A stretch of DNA of 64,000 bases, taken from assembly GCF_001458735.1 (NCBI RefSeq), contig NZ_CZQA01000008.1, forward strand, positions 248,001 to 312,000. Reading direction: 5' to 3'. A program made the position numbers and the translations under genes. Shown piece by piece: positions 27,841 to 36,702 of the stretch. Under the pieces are notes generated by a model. The model ran no database searches. It saw nothing but the letters and a program-made list of their open reading frames with translations, and was not told where the DNA came from. Within the stretch, counting starts at the first letter, position 1, and each line of letters begins with the position of its first letter. Source of the DNA: Candidatus Nitrospira nitrosa (GTDB lineage: Bacteria; Nitrospirota; Nitrospiria; Nitrospirales; Nitrospiraceae).

Positions 27841-29094
27841 TTAGGAGAGCTTCAACCGTCGGATCTTGTTTTCTCCGCGCTCGCAGATATAGAGATGGCC
27901 CTGCGAGTCCAACGCCAAGCCGACAGGAGAATTCACCACCGCCTCGATACCAAGCAGACCGTCGCCGTGCTTCAACTGCCCGGCCGATTCCTTCGCGACA
28001 AATCGAGCTGCGCCGCAGCCACCGATGTTCTTGTCTTCGTAGCCGCTGTCCCCATTTCCCGCGACCGTCGTGATCACACCGGTCTTGCCGTCTACCTTCC
28101 GCACACGATGATTCATGGTATCGGAAATGTAGAGATGGCCCTCTCGATCGAAGATCGCGGCTTCCGGAGCATGCAACATGGCTCGGACAGCCGGCTTCTC
28201 ATCACCGTCATATCCATACCGACAGACCCCTGCAACGGTCGAAATCACACCGGTCTGGGCGTCAATCTTCCTGACACGATTGCTTCCCTTGTCGACGATG
28301 TACACATCGCCCTTGCCGTCGACCGTAATCCCGACGATGTCGTAGAGCCGTGCTTCCATCGCAGGCTTTCCATCGTCCAGATACATCGACATATCGAGCC
28401 CGTCGGAACAGACCGGCATGAGCCATCCTTGATCATCGCTGAAATCGATCCCGATCGCATCACCGGAGAGCACCACGAGGTTTCTGGCCACCAGGGGCTG
28501 CTCTCGCGCATCGTCCTCGGCCGTCCAAAATCCGGCGATCGTCGTCACCAGATCCGTGTGGGGGTCATACCGCCGAACCTTATGCGCCTGCGTGTCGGCA
28601 ATGTACAACACATCATTCGGGCCGAATGCGATGGCTGCCGGCCAGGTCAGATTGACCTCGTGCGCTGGCCCGTCTCCGTTAAACCCATGCTGACCGGTCC
28701 CAACCACCGTCGTGATGATTCCCGTCTCATGATCGACTTTCCGAATCCGATTGCTGCCGGAGTCACAGATATAGAGATTGTTTCGGGAATCAAAGGCAAC
28801 TCCCAGAGGCAGATAGAGGCCGGCCTCGCCACAGACTCCGTCATCGCCGCTGTAACAGGTTTCCCCAATCCCGGCGAAGTTGTGGAGCGTCCCTTCTTGC
28901 AGGTGCACACGTCGAATGCGATCCGATCCCGATTCCGCGAAATAGAACCACTGCTCCTCCCGATCGAGTGCCGCGTGATGAGGGAGCGGAATTCCCGCTT
29001 TCACTGCACGCTTGCCATCACCCGTGCTTCGGGCCTTCCCGTTACCAGCAAATGTCTCGATGTAGCCAACGGCCAATCCGAGTTCGGTTTCCAT
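27841..29094 (-). CDS. NHL-repeat beta-propeller protein
   Basis: 417 residues made of about six or seven NHL repeats, each with a phrase such as GHLYISDTMNHRVRKVDG followed by TGVITTVAGNG. No signal peptide is seen, although homologues are often periplasmic. Such propellers serve as binding platforms. It sits upstream of the gamma-like subunit gene, on the same strand 84 bases away, so it may belong to the same transcription unit. Confidence 0.85.
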   Translation of the reverse strand: METELGLAVGYIETFAGNGKARSTGDGKRAVKAGIPLPHHAALDREEQWFYFAESGSDRIRRVHLQEGTLHNFAGIGETCYSGDDGVCGEAGLYLPLGVAFDSRNNLYICDSGSNRIRKVDHETGIITTVVGTGQHGFNGDGPAHEVNLTWPAAIAFGPNDVLYIADTQAHKVRRYDPHTDLVTTIAGFWTAEDDAREQPLVARNLVVLSGDAIGIDFSDDQGWLMPVCSDGLDMSMYLDDGKPAMEARLYDIVGITVDGKGDVYIVDKGSNRVRKIDAQTGVISTVAGVCRYGYDGDEKPAVRAMLHAPEAAIFDREGHLYISDTMNHRVRKVDGKTGVITTVAGNGDSGYEDKNIGGCGAARFVAKESAGQLKHGDGLLGIEAVVNSPVGLALDSQGHLYICERGENKIRRLKLS

Positions 29095-29161
29095 AAGTAC
29101 GACGCTCTCTAGGGAACTGTTAAAAGATGATCTTACCGATCACGCACTTTCGACTCTCGGC

Positions 29162-29290
29162 GCAGAACGTTCAAAAAGACCTTTGCTCTCACCCTCCCCG
29201 AGCTGCTCAGGCAGCGCTAGCCCAGTGGTACGCTGAGCCTCTGAGCGAGGCGAGAACGCCGATGGAGGACTTTTTCAGCATCATATCCTG
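29162..29290. repeat. Dispersed palindromic element, copy C
   Basis: From GCAGAACGTTCAAAAAGACC to GGACTTTTTCAGCATCATAT; the inner arm carries GCTGAGCCTCTGAGCGAGGC. It begins directly behind the TAG stop of the tatA-like gene at 29291. This copy is more diverged in the left arm than copies B and E. Confidence 0.7.
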
Positions 29291-29566
29291 CTAGGCGCGA
29301 GGAGCAGGCTGCACCGTAGCCCCTGCAGACTGATTCAACGGAGCGCTCTGAGCCGGTGCGGCCGTGGCAACTTGAGGAGCCGCAGTCTGCTGCGCCGCTG
29401 CTTGGGCTTCGGCTTCGATGGCCTCTGCCTCATGGACGGACTTCTTAAAGCCCTTGATGGCCTTCCCCAGGCCTTCCCCTAACTGGGGAAGTTTCCCGGC
29501 CCCGAAGATGATCAACACGATCATCAGGATGAGGATCAGCTCGGTGAACCCTAGACTGCCGAACAT
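29291..29566 (-). CDS. tatA: Sec-independent (Tat) translocase subunit TatA/TatE family
   Basis: 91 residues: an N-terminal membrane helix ([20 protein letters not shown]), the [22 protein letters not shown] hinge and amphipathic helix of TatA/TatE in two overlapping parts, then an Ala/Pro/Gln-rich tail. It forms the pore of the Tat system that exports folded cofactor-containing proteins, which suits nearby Tat-type substrates. No tatB or tatC is adjacent. The stop codon coincides with the start of palindromic element C. Confidence 0.93.
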   Translation of the reverse strand: MFGSLGFTELILILMIVLIIFGAGKLPQLGEGLGKAIKGFKKSVHEAEAIEAEAQAAAQQTAAPQVATAAPAQSAPLNQSAGATVQPAPRA

Positions 29567-29593
29567 AGGACACCTCTTCTAAAAAGGGGAGCC

Positions 29594-29750
29594 CCACGGC
29601 GTTACAGCCGTGGTCCCTTTGGTTTCTTCGGCGAAACTCGCCGAAGCTTGTCCTCCTTCGCCGAGGCTTGGGAGGACACTCGCTCGCATTCCTCCACAGC
29701 TTCATCCACCCTCCGTAGCAAGCTACTGCGAAGGACGAAGCAGCTGTGGC
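29594..29750. repeat. Cluster of hairpins between tatA and the TPR gene
   Basis: Three inverted repeats in a row: CCACGGC/GCCGTGG (29594-29613), CTTCGGCGA/TCGCCGAAG (29626-29646), and a longer imperfect one between CCACAGCTTC and GAAGCAGCTGTGG (about 29695-29750). None has a T-run, so they are better read as RNA structures that separate or stabilise transcripts than as terminators. Confidence 0.55.
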
Positions 29751-29770
29751 TTCCTGCTTAGGCGAGTGAA

Positions 29771-30577
29771 TCAGGACTTCGAACCATCCTTGGCCTTCTT
29801 GGCAAACCTCTCTTTTAGTCGTTTCCTGGCCTCTTCCGCCTGCTCAAACATCTTGCACTTATCATACACGCTGATGAGATTGTAGTAGGCCAGCGGCTCG
29901 TCGGGATTGTGTTCCACCGCATTTTCCATGACCCGAATGGCCAAATCGGTCTTCTTATGATTGAGCGCGATTTCCATCAGCTTGAAGGCCGACTCCAAGT
30001 GCTTCGGGTCCAGCTCCAAAGTGCGAAGATAACACTGAATCCCCATGTCGATCGTGTTGTAATCGGACACCTGCGGATTATCGAGTTCAATATAGACCCC
30101 GGCGAGGTTGTACCATGCGATCGGATCGTCGGGTGTGATTTCTACGAGGCGTTCATAATACCCCTTCGCCTCCATGTACTGCTTCTTGTCCGCATAGAGT
30201 CTCCCCAGGTTGAAGAGCGCCAAGACGTCGTGGGGAAAGACTTGTAGCGCATGTTGGAACTGAGCCTCTGCCTCATCGGCCATGTTCTTCGTCGCATAAA
30301 TCGTCCCCAGATTGGCATAATACATAGCCAGCGAACGATTCATTTCTGTGCGAAGGGATTCCGCCATCTCAATGGCCTTCTTGACCTCTGCCAATGCATC
30401 GTCGAGACGCCCTTTACTGAAATATAATTCCCCAAGCCGACAACGCGCCTGAAAATCATCCGGCTCACTGTCCAACAGCTTTTCAATCCCGGCGATTTCC
30501 TCATCCGGAGTGAGGGGCTGATCGGCAAGATCAACCCCGGTATCCCCTTGCGGGGGCAGAGAAGTAGGTGTGTCCAT
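29771..30577 (-). CDS. TPR-repeat protein, soluble
   Basis: 268 residues with about five tetratricopeptide repeats, for example LGELYFSKGRLDDALAEV, ALFNLGRLYADKKQYMEA and IAWYNLAGVYIEL, followed by a Lys-rich C-terminus. No signal peptide. TPR proteins act as scaffolds for protein assembly. It stands between tatA and a polytopic membrane protein in the NXR-accessory block, so a maturation or assembly function is possible. Confidence 0.85.
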   Translation of the reverse strand: MDTPTSLPPQGDTGVDLADQPLTPDEEIAGIEKLLDSEPDDFQARCRLGELYFSKGRLDDALAEVKKAIEMAESLRTEMNRSLAMYYANLGTIYATKNMADEAEAQFQHALQVFPHDVLALFNLGRLYADKKQYMEAKGYYERLVEITPDDPIAWYNLAGVYIELDNPQVSDYNTIDMGIQCYLRTLELDPKHLESAFKLMEIALNHKKTDLAIRVMENAVEHNPDEPLAYYNLISVYDKCKMFEQAEEARKRLKERFAKKAKDGSKS

Positions 30578-30597
30578 TATTTCACTCGTTCTGGGCG

Positions 30598-31734
30598 TTA
30601 CGCCCGACCGGTCATCAATCCATCCGGTGCCGGCATCATTGGACCGGCACTCGTCGATACTGCTTCGGCCGTTGCTACTTTGGTCCGATCACAGGCCAGC
30701 AGCATCACCCCAAGCACCACCATCAACGTTAAGTTTGAAAACATCAACGCATAGCCGGCGATAAACATCAATCCGATTCCATAACCAGCTAATCTCCCCA
30801 TGGCCACGAGCTTCATGACCGTGTAGGACCAACAGAGTAATCCTCCAACATAGACGGCAAAGGGGAGATAGAACGTATAGCCCATTCCGAACTGAAAGAT
30901 CCACCCGATGCCTTGCGAGGCCTGCCGAAACGCGGACGCGAATCCTGGATCAATGCGTTCCAACAGATAATCGACCACAATGAGCGCCGTAAAGGTCCCC
31001 CCCGTGACCGCCCAAAACCAGATCGCCCGGCTGCGCTGTTGCCGATTCCTCGTTCGTAGCGAGAGGCTCTGACTCTTGCCATAGGCCAGAAACGCACAGA
31101 AACTGGCCAGTATCATCAAGGCCTCGCCCATGCGATGCGATTCGTACACCAGCGGAGGCTGCACGATCGTCCCCATCAGGCTATAGCTCGTCGATACGAT
31201 CTGATAATACAGCCATCCCGATATGCCTAAAAAATAGGTCACCGCCAACACTCGTTGAAGCGGCTCGCGATGGGTCAGCACATAGTCCGACACAAATACG
31301 GCTAGCACCAACAAGGTCAATCCGTTGTAGATGATGGCGCCCAGCATCCCCGGCTGCACCACCAGAAACCCAACGGTGAGTAACAATAAAATGGCGATGC
31401 CGATGATCCCCAGTTTTACCAGCCGACTGTTGCCGGTCCCTCCCCATCGATTGACCATCGTGAGTGTAAGGGCTAAAAACAACAACACCGCCACAATGTT
31501 GAGGAGCCAGGCCCCCACTTCTGTCAAGGTCGTAAATGTCGGCGTAATCCATGGATGAGTCGCAGCCATCTTACTGAGATGCATACCCAGGCGCGACAAC
31601 AAGCGATACAAGACGAGTTCGAGGAAGGACGCCAGAAGGACGAGCTTGATCGTATAGTCAAACAGCGGACCGAAGTCCGATACTTTCCCGATCACCCGTT
31701 CGCTCAGTGTCGCCGACTTCATAACTGAATCCAT
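30598..31734 (-). CDS. Polytopic membrane protein, about ten segments
   Basis: 378 residues with some ten hydrophobic helices and few charged loops. His residues are sparse and no heme, quinone or transporter signature is recognised. It starts 36 bases from the radical-SAM gene and ends 20 bases before the TPR gene, so it is part of the same minus-strand unit. A second Met four codons in is an alternative start. Function unknown. Confidence 0.7.
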   Translation of the reverse strand: MDSVMKSATLSERVIGKVSDFGPLFDYTIKLVLLASFLELVLYRLLSRLGMHLSKMAATHPWITPTFTTLTEVGAWLLNIVAVLLFLALTLTMVNRWGGTGNSRLVKLGIIGIAILLLLTVGFLVVQPGMLGAIIYNGLTLLVLAVFVSDYVLTHREPLQRVLAVTYFLGISGWLYYQIVSTSYSLMGTIVQPPLVYESHRMGEALMILASFCAFLAYGKSQSLSLRTRNRQQRSRAIWFWAVTGGTFTALIVVDYLLERIDPGFASAFRQASQGIGWIFQFGMGYTFYLPFAVYVGGLLCWSYTVMKLVAMGRLAGYGIGLMFIAGYALMFSNLTLMVVLGVMLLACDRTKVATAEAVSTSAGPMMPAPDGLMTGRA

Positions 31735-31770
31735 AGGAATAGGTATTATAGCCGCCGTCCAAAAAGAGGG

Positions 31771-33549
31771 TCAACGTGCGGCCATCGATGCCGGTTTCAC
31801 TCCCGCTTTGGCCCGTGAGATGTAGAGTAACCCATCTGCCATGGCATAATTGAACGGCAGCTCGCACACCACCTCACTGATTCTTCCGTACACATATTGA
31901 TACAACCGCTCCGCCTCATCCGGGGTCATACCTTCTTGCACCTCGTAGAAAAACCCAAGACTCAGATCTTCCGCAGACGGTCGCATGATTCGACGGATGC
32001 CATAGCCCCCTGGATCACTCATGATCGGCGCTTCCTTTTCCAGGTCAAACAAACAGGGCTGGCACGAAAAGCCGTAGGACTCGTGCAGCCGCTTGTTTTC
32101 AACGATGAAGTTCATGGTCTCAAGCGCTTCTTCTTCTTTCTCCGTGGGGAACCCGACGATGATGTAACAATGCATGGCGATACCGAGGTCCACACAGTCA
32201 TCCGCCACCCGCCGCACCCACTCCTGCTTGATCCCTTTCTTCATGAAATCCATGATCCGCTGGTTGAAGGATTCCAACCCAAATACGATCTTCAAACAAC
32301 CGGCATCCCGCATGGAGGACAAGAGCTCACGTGAGAGATTTTTTTCGAAGCGCATCTCGCAGGTCCATTTGACGTCCACCTGCTTGTCGATCAGCTGCTG
32401 GCACAACCGCTTGGTCGGCGACAGAGCAAAACACTCATCGGTGAAAAAGAAGTGGCGAGCCCCGTACCGCTGCTTCAGCCACTGCAATTCCTCGACCGTA
32501 CGGCTCGGGTCCTTTTGTCTGAAATTCTGGTGGTCAAGGGTCAACGCACAGAACGCACAATCCTTGTAGTAACAGCCGCGCGAAAACTGAACCGGGAGAA
32601 CCGGTTCAGGCGAGAGGTAGAGATCCAGCGGGAAGCCATCATAATTCGGGGCCGGGAGCTGATTCACATTCTCGGAATAGAACGGCTGGTTGACCGTGAT
32701 CTTGCCGTTCTGCCTATAGATCAGGTTGGGCACCTTACTGTAATCCTTCTTGCCGGCCAGCTGGTTGACCAGTTCCAACAAGGCTGTCTCACCCTCAAAT
32801 ACGACGATATCGTCGGTGAGCTCGAACAAGCTGGGGCACCGGCGGATGTTATCGACCAAACGGGTAAAGATGCTGCCGCCGATTGTCACATGGAGATCGG
32901 GCGCAGCTTCCTTGATGAGCCGACACAGCGTCAACCCAGGAATGATCTGGGACGTGGCTGTAATCGACACGCCGATCAAGTCTGGTCGATGATTGATGAT
33001 CGATGGGAGGAACTTGTCTCGGAAAAGGCTGAGGTACGGGTTCTGCGCTTCGTCCCGCACGACCCGCATCAAATCCTTCGAGGAATAGATCGAGTAGTTC
33101 CCAAACTGATTATCGACGACGGTCAACCGGGTCGGGAAGTAGACGGAGGATACGACCTCCAGCCATTTGTCGATCATGAACAGACTGGCGCGATAGGCGT
33201 CAGGATCGTAAAACCCTTCGCTCCGTAGTGTCTCTTTGGCCAACTCAATCCGATCGACCAGATACGCAAACCGATCAAGAGAGTCCGTCACCTTCCCATA
33301 ATGCTCACGACTGCCGGGCCCCGTCTCGCCGGTTTGGCTCCGTTCCAACTCGCGTTGCTTGGCCGTCAACTGTTGGTAGACCTCTGCCGCATAACCCCTC
33401 GTCAGAATAGTATCCAACAATTCGATGCCAAGATCACGCTGGGAGACATTGGAAATCCCACCTTGGTGGAGAAATCCTGTCAGAGACGGCAAGCTAAGAT
33501 AGGGCTGAGAAGGATGCCAGGTCGGAGGAAAAAGCAACGAGACGTTCAT
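31771..33549 (-). CDS. B12-binding-domain radical SAM protein
   Basis: 592 residues. An N-terminal cobalamin-binding-like Rossmann domain (PDLIGVSITATSQIIPG, then DLHVTIGGSIFTRL) is followed by a radical-SAM domain with RGCYYKDCAFC, a CX4CX2C cluster motif used by one subgroup of these proteins, and GLESFNQRIMDFMKKGI. The C-terminal third is unassigned. Such enzymes use a 4Fe-4S cluster and SAM for methylations or carbon-skeleton changes; the substrate is unknown. It occurs within the NXR-like accessory block, so cofactor or lipid modification for that complex is one option. Confidence 0.88.
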   Translation of the reverse strand: MNVSLLFPPTWHPSQPYLSLPSLTGFLHQGGISNVSQRDLGIELLDTILTRGYAAEVYQQLTAKQRELERSQTGETGPGSREHYGKVTDSLDRFAYLVDRIELAKETLRSEGFYDPDAYRASLFMIDKWLEVVSSVYFPTRLTVVDNQFGNYSIYSSKDLMRVVRDEAQNPYLSLFRDKFLPSIINHRPDLIGVSITATSQIIPGLTLCRLIKEAAPDLHVTIGGSIFTRLVDNIRRCPSLFELTDDIVVFEGETALLELVNQLAGKKDYSKVPNLIYRQNGKITVNQPFYSENVNQLPAPNYDGFPLDLYLSPEPVLPVQFSRGCYYKDCAFCALTLDHQNFRQKDPSRTVEELQWLKQRYGARHFFFTDECFALSPTKRLCQQLIDKQVDVKWTCEMRFEKNLSRELLSSMRDAGCLKIVFGLESFNQRIMDFMKKGIKQEWVRRVADDCVDLGIAMHCYIIVGFPTEKEEEALETMNFIVENKRLHESYGFSCQPCLFDLEKEAPIMSDPGGYGIRRIMRPSAEDLSLGFFYEVQEGMTPDEAERLYQYVYGRISEVVCELPFNYAMADGLLYISRAKAGVKPASMAAR

Positions 33550-33671
33550 GGCTTGTGATGTCCTTTTGCTCTTGAAAATCAGTGGCTTCGATTTCTTGTT
33601 TTTTATACATTCCGTTCAGGGCGAAATGCAATCCTACCTGGATGGATCGATCGGATGGTATACATCGCCGC

Positions 33672-33722
33672 ACAAAAAAAAGCCTCGGATCGTTCCCCCT
33701 TTCAGGGCATCAATCCGAGGCC
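33672..33722 (-). terminator. Intrinsic terminator of the 33777 gamma-like gene
   Basis: A nine-bp stem GCCTCGGAT/ATCCGAGGC (33682-33690 and 33713-33721) followed on the minus strand by an eight-T run. It lies between the gamma-like gene and the radical-SAM gene, so it separates those transcripts. Confidence 0.8.
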
Positions 33723-33738
33723 TTCTTGAACGTCTATG

Positions 33739-33766
33739 GCGAGGCAGCTCAGAAGCTGCCTCGCCG
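33739..33766. repeat. Perfect 12-bp hairpin downstream of the gamma-like gene
   Basis: GGCGAGGCAGCT, loop CAGA, then the exact complement. It lies ten bases after the stop codon of the 33777 gene and just before its T-tailed terminator, and could protect the 3' end of that mRNA. Confidence 0.6.
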
Positions 33767-33776
33767 AAACAGATGA

Positions 33777-34727
33777 TTACAACTTCAACGTAAACCAGGT
33801 CGACAATGACTTCATACCGTTTCGCTCGATGTTGGCGCCGTCCCACACTGCAAACGCAATGGGCACGGACATCCCCGACTTGAACTGCACATCGTTCGTG
33901 TCACCGGTTTCCAATGTCCGCTTCACGACTACCCGCCAGGTCGGTCCGGTATACCCGCCACCCTTCACGGACCCTGATGGCTCCCAGACACCGTTTCCGA
34001 GCACATCCTGATGAGCTTGCGTCGTAAGGGTGCTGAAGCCGTTGGCACTCAAATCCTCAACCGAACTCACACGGAGCGTCGGGTCAGACATAATGTTTCC
34101 CGACCAGATGCCGGAGTTGAACGGCCCGAGGCTGCGACCGATACGATCAGGATAGGTCACGCCTCCCGCCGGCTCCTCAAAGTAAAAGTCCCAGAAAATG
34201 CCGGGATACTGATCGTCGACATCCCAGATTCCTGCACTGTCCTTGCCCAAGTCCTTCTGCCACTCAGCATTCCAGCGCCAGATGTTGGTGGTGCCCCCGG
34301 ATTGGCCCATACACTGGAACGGCGGAGCTCCGGCCGTGTTCACCGGAAACATCAGCGCCACCTGATCGCGGAAATCCTGCGGGCCGATCGCCGTATCATT
34401 CTTCGTCTGATCAAGCCACTCCAACCGCAATCCCACTTCCTTGCCGTTGGTCATCGCTTTCACGAACACCGACTTCACCGAAATATTCGGGTGCATCGGA
34501 GTCGTGATCAGCTGACCGCTCAGAGGAATGATGACGCCCGGCACGCTCTCCCATACGGGATTGGCACCGTCCATCGGAATTGCACCCTTAACCGTCTTGG
34601 CCGGTATCGTCACCGGCTGACTGACGGCGAGTGGTACTCGCCCCAACGTCAGCATCAGGCCGACAGTGAGGGCGGAGAGAAGAATAGCAAACACCAATTT
34701 CTTGTTGGTCGTCTGCGCTACCCTCAT
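33777..34727 (-). CDS. Heme-b gamma-subunit-like protein, long form (NxrC candidate)
   Basis: 316 residues with a signal peptide (LTLGRVPLAVSQP) and the ethylbenzene-dehydrogenase-related gamma fold. The expected axial ligands are Met140 in FQCMGQ and Lys306 in ERNGMKSLSTW. Compared with the paralogue at 26926 it has an extra loop (about 155-200) of the sort seen in NXR-associated gamma subunits. GGAGGGAG precedes the ATG. A TorD-like chaperone gene stands directly upstream, as for other molybdoenzyme clusters; the catalytic and Fe-S subunits must be elsewhere. Confidence 0.88.
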   Translation of the reverse strand: MRVAQTTNKKLVFAILLSALTVGLMLTLGRVPLAVSQPVTIPAKTVKGAIPMDGANPVWESVPGVIIPLSGQLITTPMHPNISVKSVFVKAMTNGKEVGLRLEWLDQTKNDTAIGPQDFRDQVALMFPVNTAGAPPFQCMGQSGGTTNIWRWNAEWQKDLGKDSAGIWDVDDQYPGIFWDFYFEEPAGGVTYPDRIGRSLGPFNSGIWSGNIMSDPTLRVSSVEDLSANGFSTLTTQAHQDVLGNGVWEPSGSVKGGGYTGPTWRVVVKRTLETGDTNDVQFKSGMSVPIAFAVWDGANIERNGMKSLSTWFTLKL

Positions 34728-34805
34728 AGTATTACTCCCTCCTCGTGAATTATTTAGTAAAGATGACGTCTACTCTCGAAACCATACCGACATGCTCACA
34801 TTTAC

Positions 34806-35777
34806 TTAGGCTGTTCCAGAAGGCCGCCCCTCTTCTTGATCCTTGTCCTTTTCTTTCACATCCATAAAGGACTGAGCTCCGACCTCGTTCAGCAACATGC
34901 TCAACTCATTCCCTTGGTCTTGCGCACCGCACTCATAGGTTTGACCTTCCGGCGAGCTGAACGTTGCGGGCCGATAATCGGTTTCCGTGTAGGGTTGAGG
35001 CGTCACGGCTAAGAACGCCGCCTCGAATTCCATCCAATCGGCTGTCATATCGGCCACCAACTTGAATAGGCCGGAGTCCGCCTTCTTGGCCAACATGCGG
35101 CAGAACAAGGGCACCCATCGACCGATATGATTCTTTAAGAATTTCTTTTGCGCCTCCACCACGATCTGGGTCTTTTCAGGCCCATCGTGACAGAGCGAGT
35201 ACGACTCCTTGTAGGCCAGGAAATGCATGAACTCGAACTCCACACTGAGGTGGTCGAGCCGTTCATGAATATCCTTCGAAAGTTCGACTCCAAACGCCTT
35301 GTAGAATCCGGAGATGTCACCCATGACATGAGACTGGGCGAACACGTGATCGTTCCCGAACAGAGTTTCATAGGGCGGGCAATCGAGCGTAATCACGTTA
35401 CTGAAGACGCGACGATGCTCTGACTGGAGATCACTCAGTTGCCAATTGACACATTCTGAAGAAATCAGCCCCTCCACCAATTCCAACTGCTTCTTCAGCG
35501 CGACCAGCTTGTCCTTGACACGTTGACTCCCATCGGCGCCAAGGGCAACGTCCAGCGCATCAAGAGCCGTCCGACCATCTTCGACAAATTCCCCACACCG
35601 CAGATAATCAAGAAATTCCTCGTCCTCTGGATAGAGGAGGCTCCAGGAGATCTGCAGATAGATCTTGCTGCGACTGAGTGCTCGCTCAACGGCCGGGGAA
35701 TCCTTCAGTGTGGAAGGGGTCGGTAACGTGGCGGTGGCAGATGCAGAGACTCTGTGCATCGGCTGTTGACTCGTCAT
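34806..35777 (-). CDS. TorD-family molybdoenzyme chaperone
   Basis: 323 residues, all-helical, with the family phrases CPPYETLFG near residue 135 and DHLSVEFEFMHFLAYKE near residue 180. TorD-like chaperones hold the catalytic subunit of DMSO-reductase-type enzymes for cofactor insertion and Tat export. The N-terminal 25 residues and the C-terminal 50 are extensions. The strong ribosome-binding site GCAGGAGG supports the start. Its partner is probably NxrA, coded outside this window. Confidence 0.88.
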   Translation of the reverse strand: MTSQQPMHRVSASATATLPTPSTLKDSPAVERALSRSKIYLQISWSLLYPEDEEFLDYLRCGEFVEDGRTALDALDVALGADGSQRVKDKLVALKKQLELVEGLISSECVNWQLSDLQSEHRRVFSNVITLDCPPYETLFGNDHVFAQSHVMGDISGFYKAFGVELSKDIHERLDHLSVEFEFMHFLAYKESYSLCHDGPEKTQIVVEAQKKFLKNHIGRWVPLFCRMLAKKADSGLFKLVADMTADWMEFEAAFLAVTPQPYTETDYRPATFSSPEGQTYECGAQDQGNELSMLLNEVGAQSFMDVKEKDKDQEEGRPSGTA

Positions 35778-35955
35778 AGAAATCGCCTCCTGCCCATCAT
35801 CACCTTAGTCTCCCAATCTCTGACATTCCAAGGTGTGATAGAAAAGCCATGTATGTATATGAAATGGCCGGTATGAAGTCAAGGGAGAACTCTACCGGCC
35901 GCTACCTGATGATGCAATTGCGCTGATCCAATCTCATGATTGAAGCACCACCGGC

Positions 35956-36558
35956 TCATAGAGCGCTCCTTTCCATTTGCCTAGCCGGGATCACACGAAT
36001 CGCGACACGATCATTCACCGTCTTGCAAATCATCTCGCACATGCCGCAGCCCACACAGCTCTCCGGAGAAACCAACAGGCGAAGCAGGGCAAGATCCAAG
36101 GTGAGAGCGTTGGTTGGGCACTTCGAGACACAGGCATGACAACCCTGACCGGCCGTGCAAAATCGATGTGCCACCTCCGCCGTTCCCATTCGAACCTGGT
36201 CACCCTCACTGACCGGCAGGAGCGCATCCGTTCGGCATGCCGAGATGCATGGAAAATCTTCACATATCAGGCAGGGAGACTGATCGGCATAGAGGATAGG
36301 AGTACCATCAGCTGGATGCGCGGTAATGGCCCCAGGGGGACAGGCCGTGACACAATCATTACACGCCGTACAACGGTCCACGAACAATCCCTCTACCACA
36401 GCACCGGGAGGACGCAACCAATCCGGTCGAACCGAAGGTGCAGCAGCCTGGACAGGAGAAGCTTCCGCATGTTTGACGAGTTCCTGTGCAGCCCTGACGG
36501 TAGAGACGACGGAATCCTTCAGAAAATCTCGCCGACCATAGGAGGGATTGGTTGCCAT
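35956..36558 (-). CDS. NapF/NapG-like polyferredoxin with four 4Fe-4S sites
   Basis: About 200 residues. Near the N-terminus YGRRDFLKDSV resembles a Tat signal. Four cysteine clusters follow: CTACNDCVTACPP, CLICEDFPCISAC, CTAGQGCHACVSKC and CVGCGMCEMIC, the pattern of NapF/NapG-type electron-transfer proteins. A TTG upstream could also start the frame; I used the ATG at 36558. No strong ribosome-binding site is visible, and the palindromic element D lies immediately upstream. It may deliver electrons to, or assist the assembly of, the nearby molybdoenzyme system. Confidence 0.85.
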   Translation of the reverse strand: MATNPSYGRRDFLKDSVVSTVRAAQELVKHAEASPVQAAAPSVRPDWLRPPGAVVEGLFVDRCTACNDCVTACPPGAITAHPADGTPILYADQSPCLICEDFPCISACRTDALLPVSEGDQVRMGTAEVAHRFCTAGQGCHACVSKCPTNALTLDLALLRLLVSPESCVGCGMCEMICKTVNDRVAIRVIPARQMERSAL

Positions 36559-36580
36559 GGGCAATATTGACAAAGGTTAT

Positions 36581-36702
36581 GGATGGTCAAAATCGCTGTC
36601 CAGCGCGGCCGCAGCGAGCGAGAGGCCGAGGCGTACATTTTCTGTACGTCGAGGCCTTGAGCGACGCGAGAACAAAGCTGGTAGCCATTTTCACCATCCG
36701 GG
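36581..36702. repeat. Dispersed palindromic element, copy D
   Basis: GGATGGTCAAAATCGCTGTC at one end, and GGTAGCCATTTTCACCATCC at the other, with the inner arms GAGGCGTACATTTTCTGTAC and GTCGAGGCCTTGAG. It starts behind the TAG stop of the 36703 gene (TAG, CC, then CGGATGG). Confidence 0.72.
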
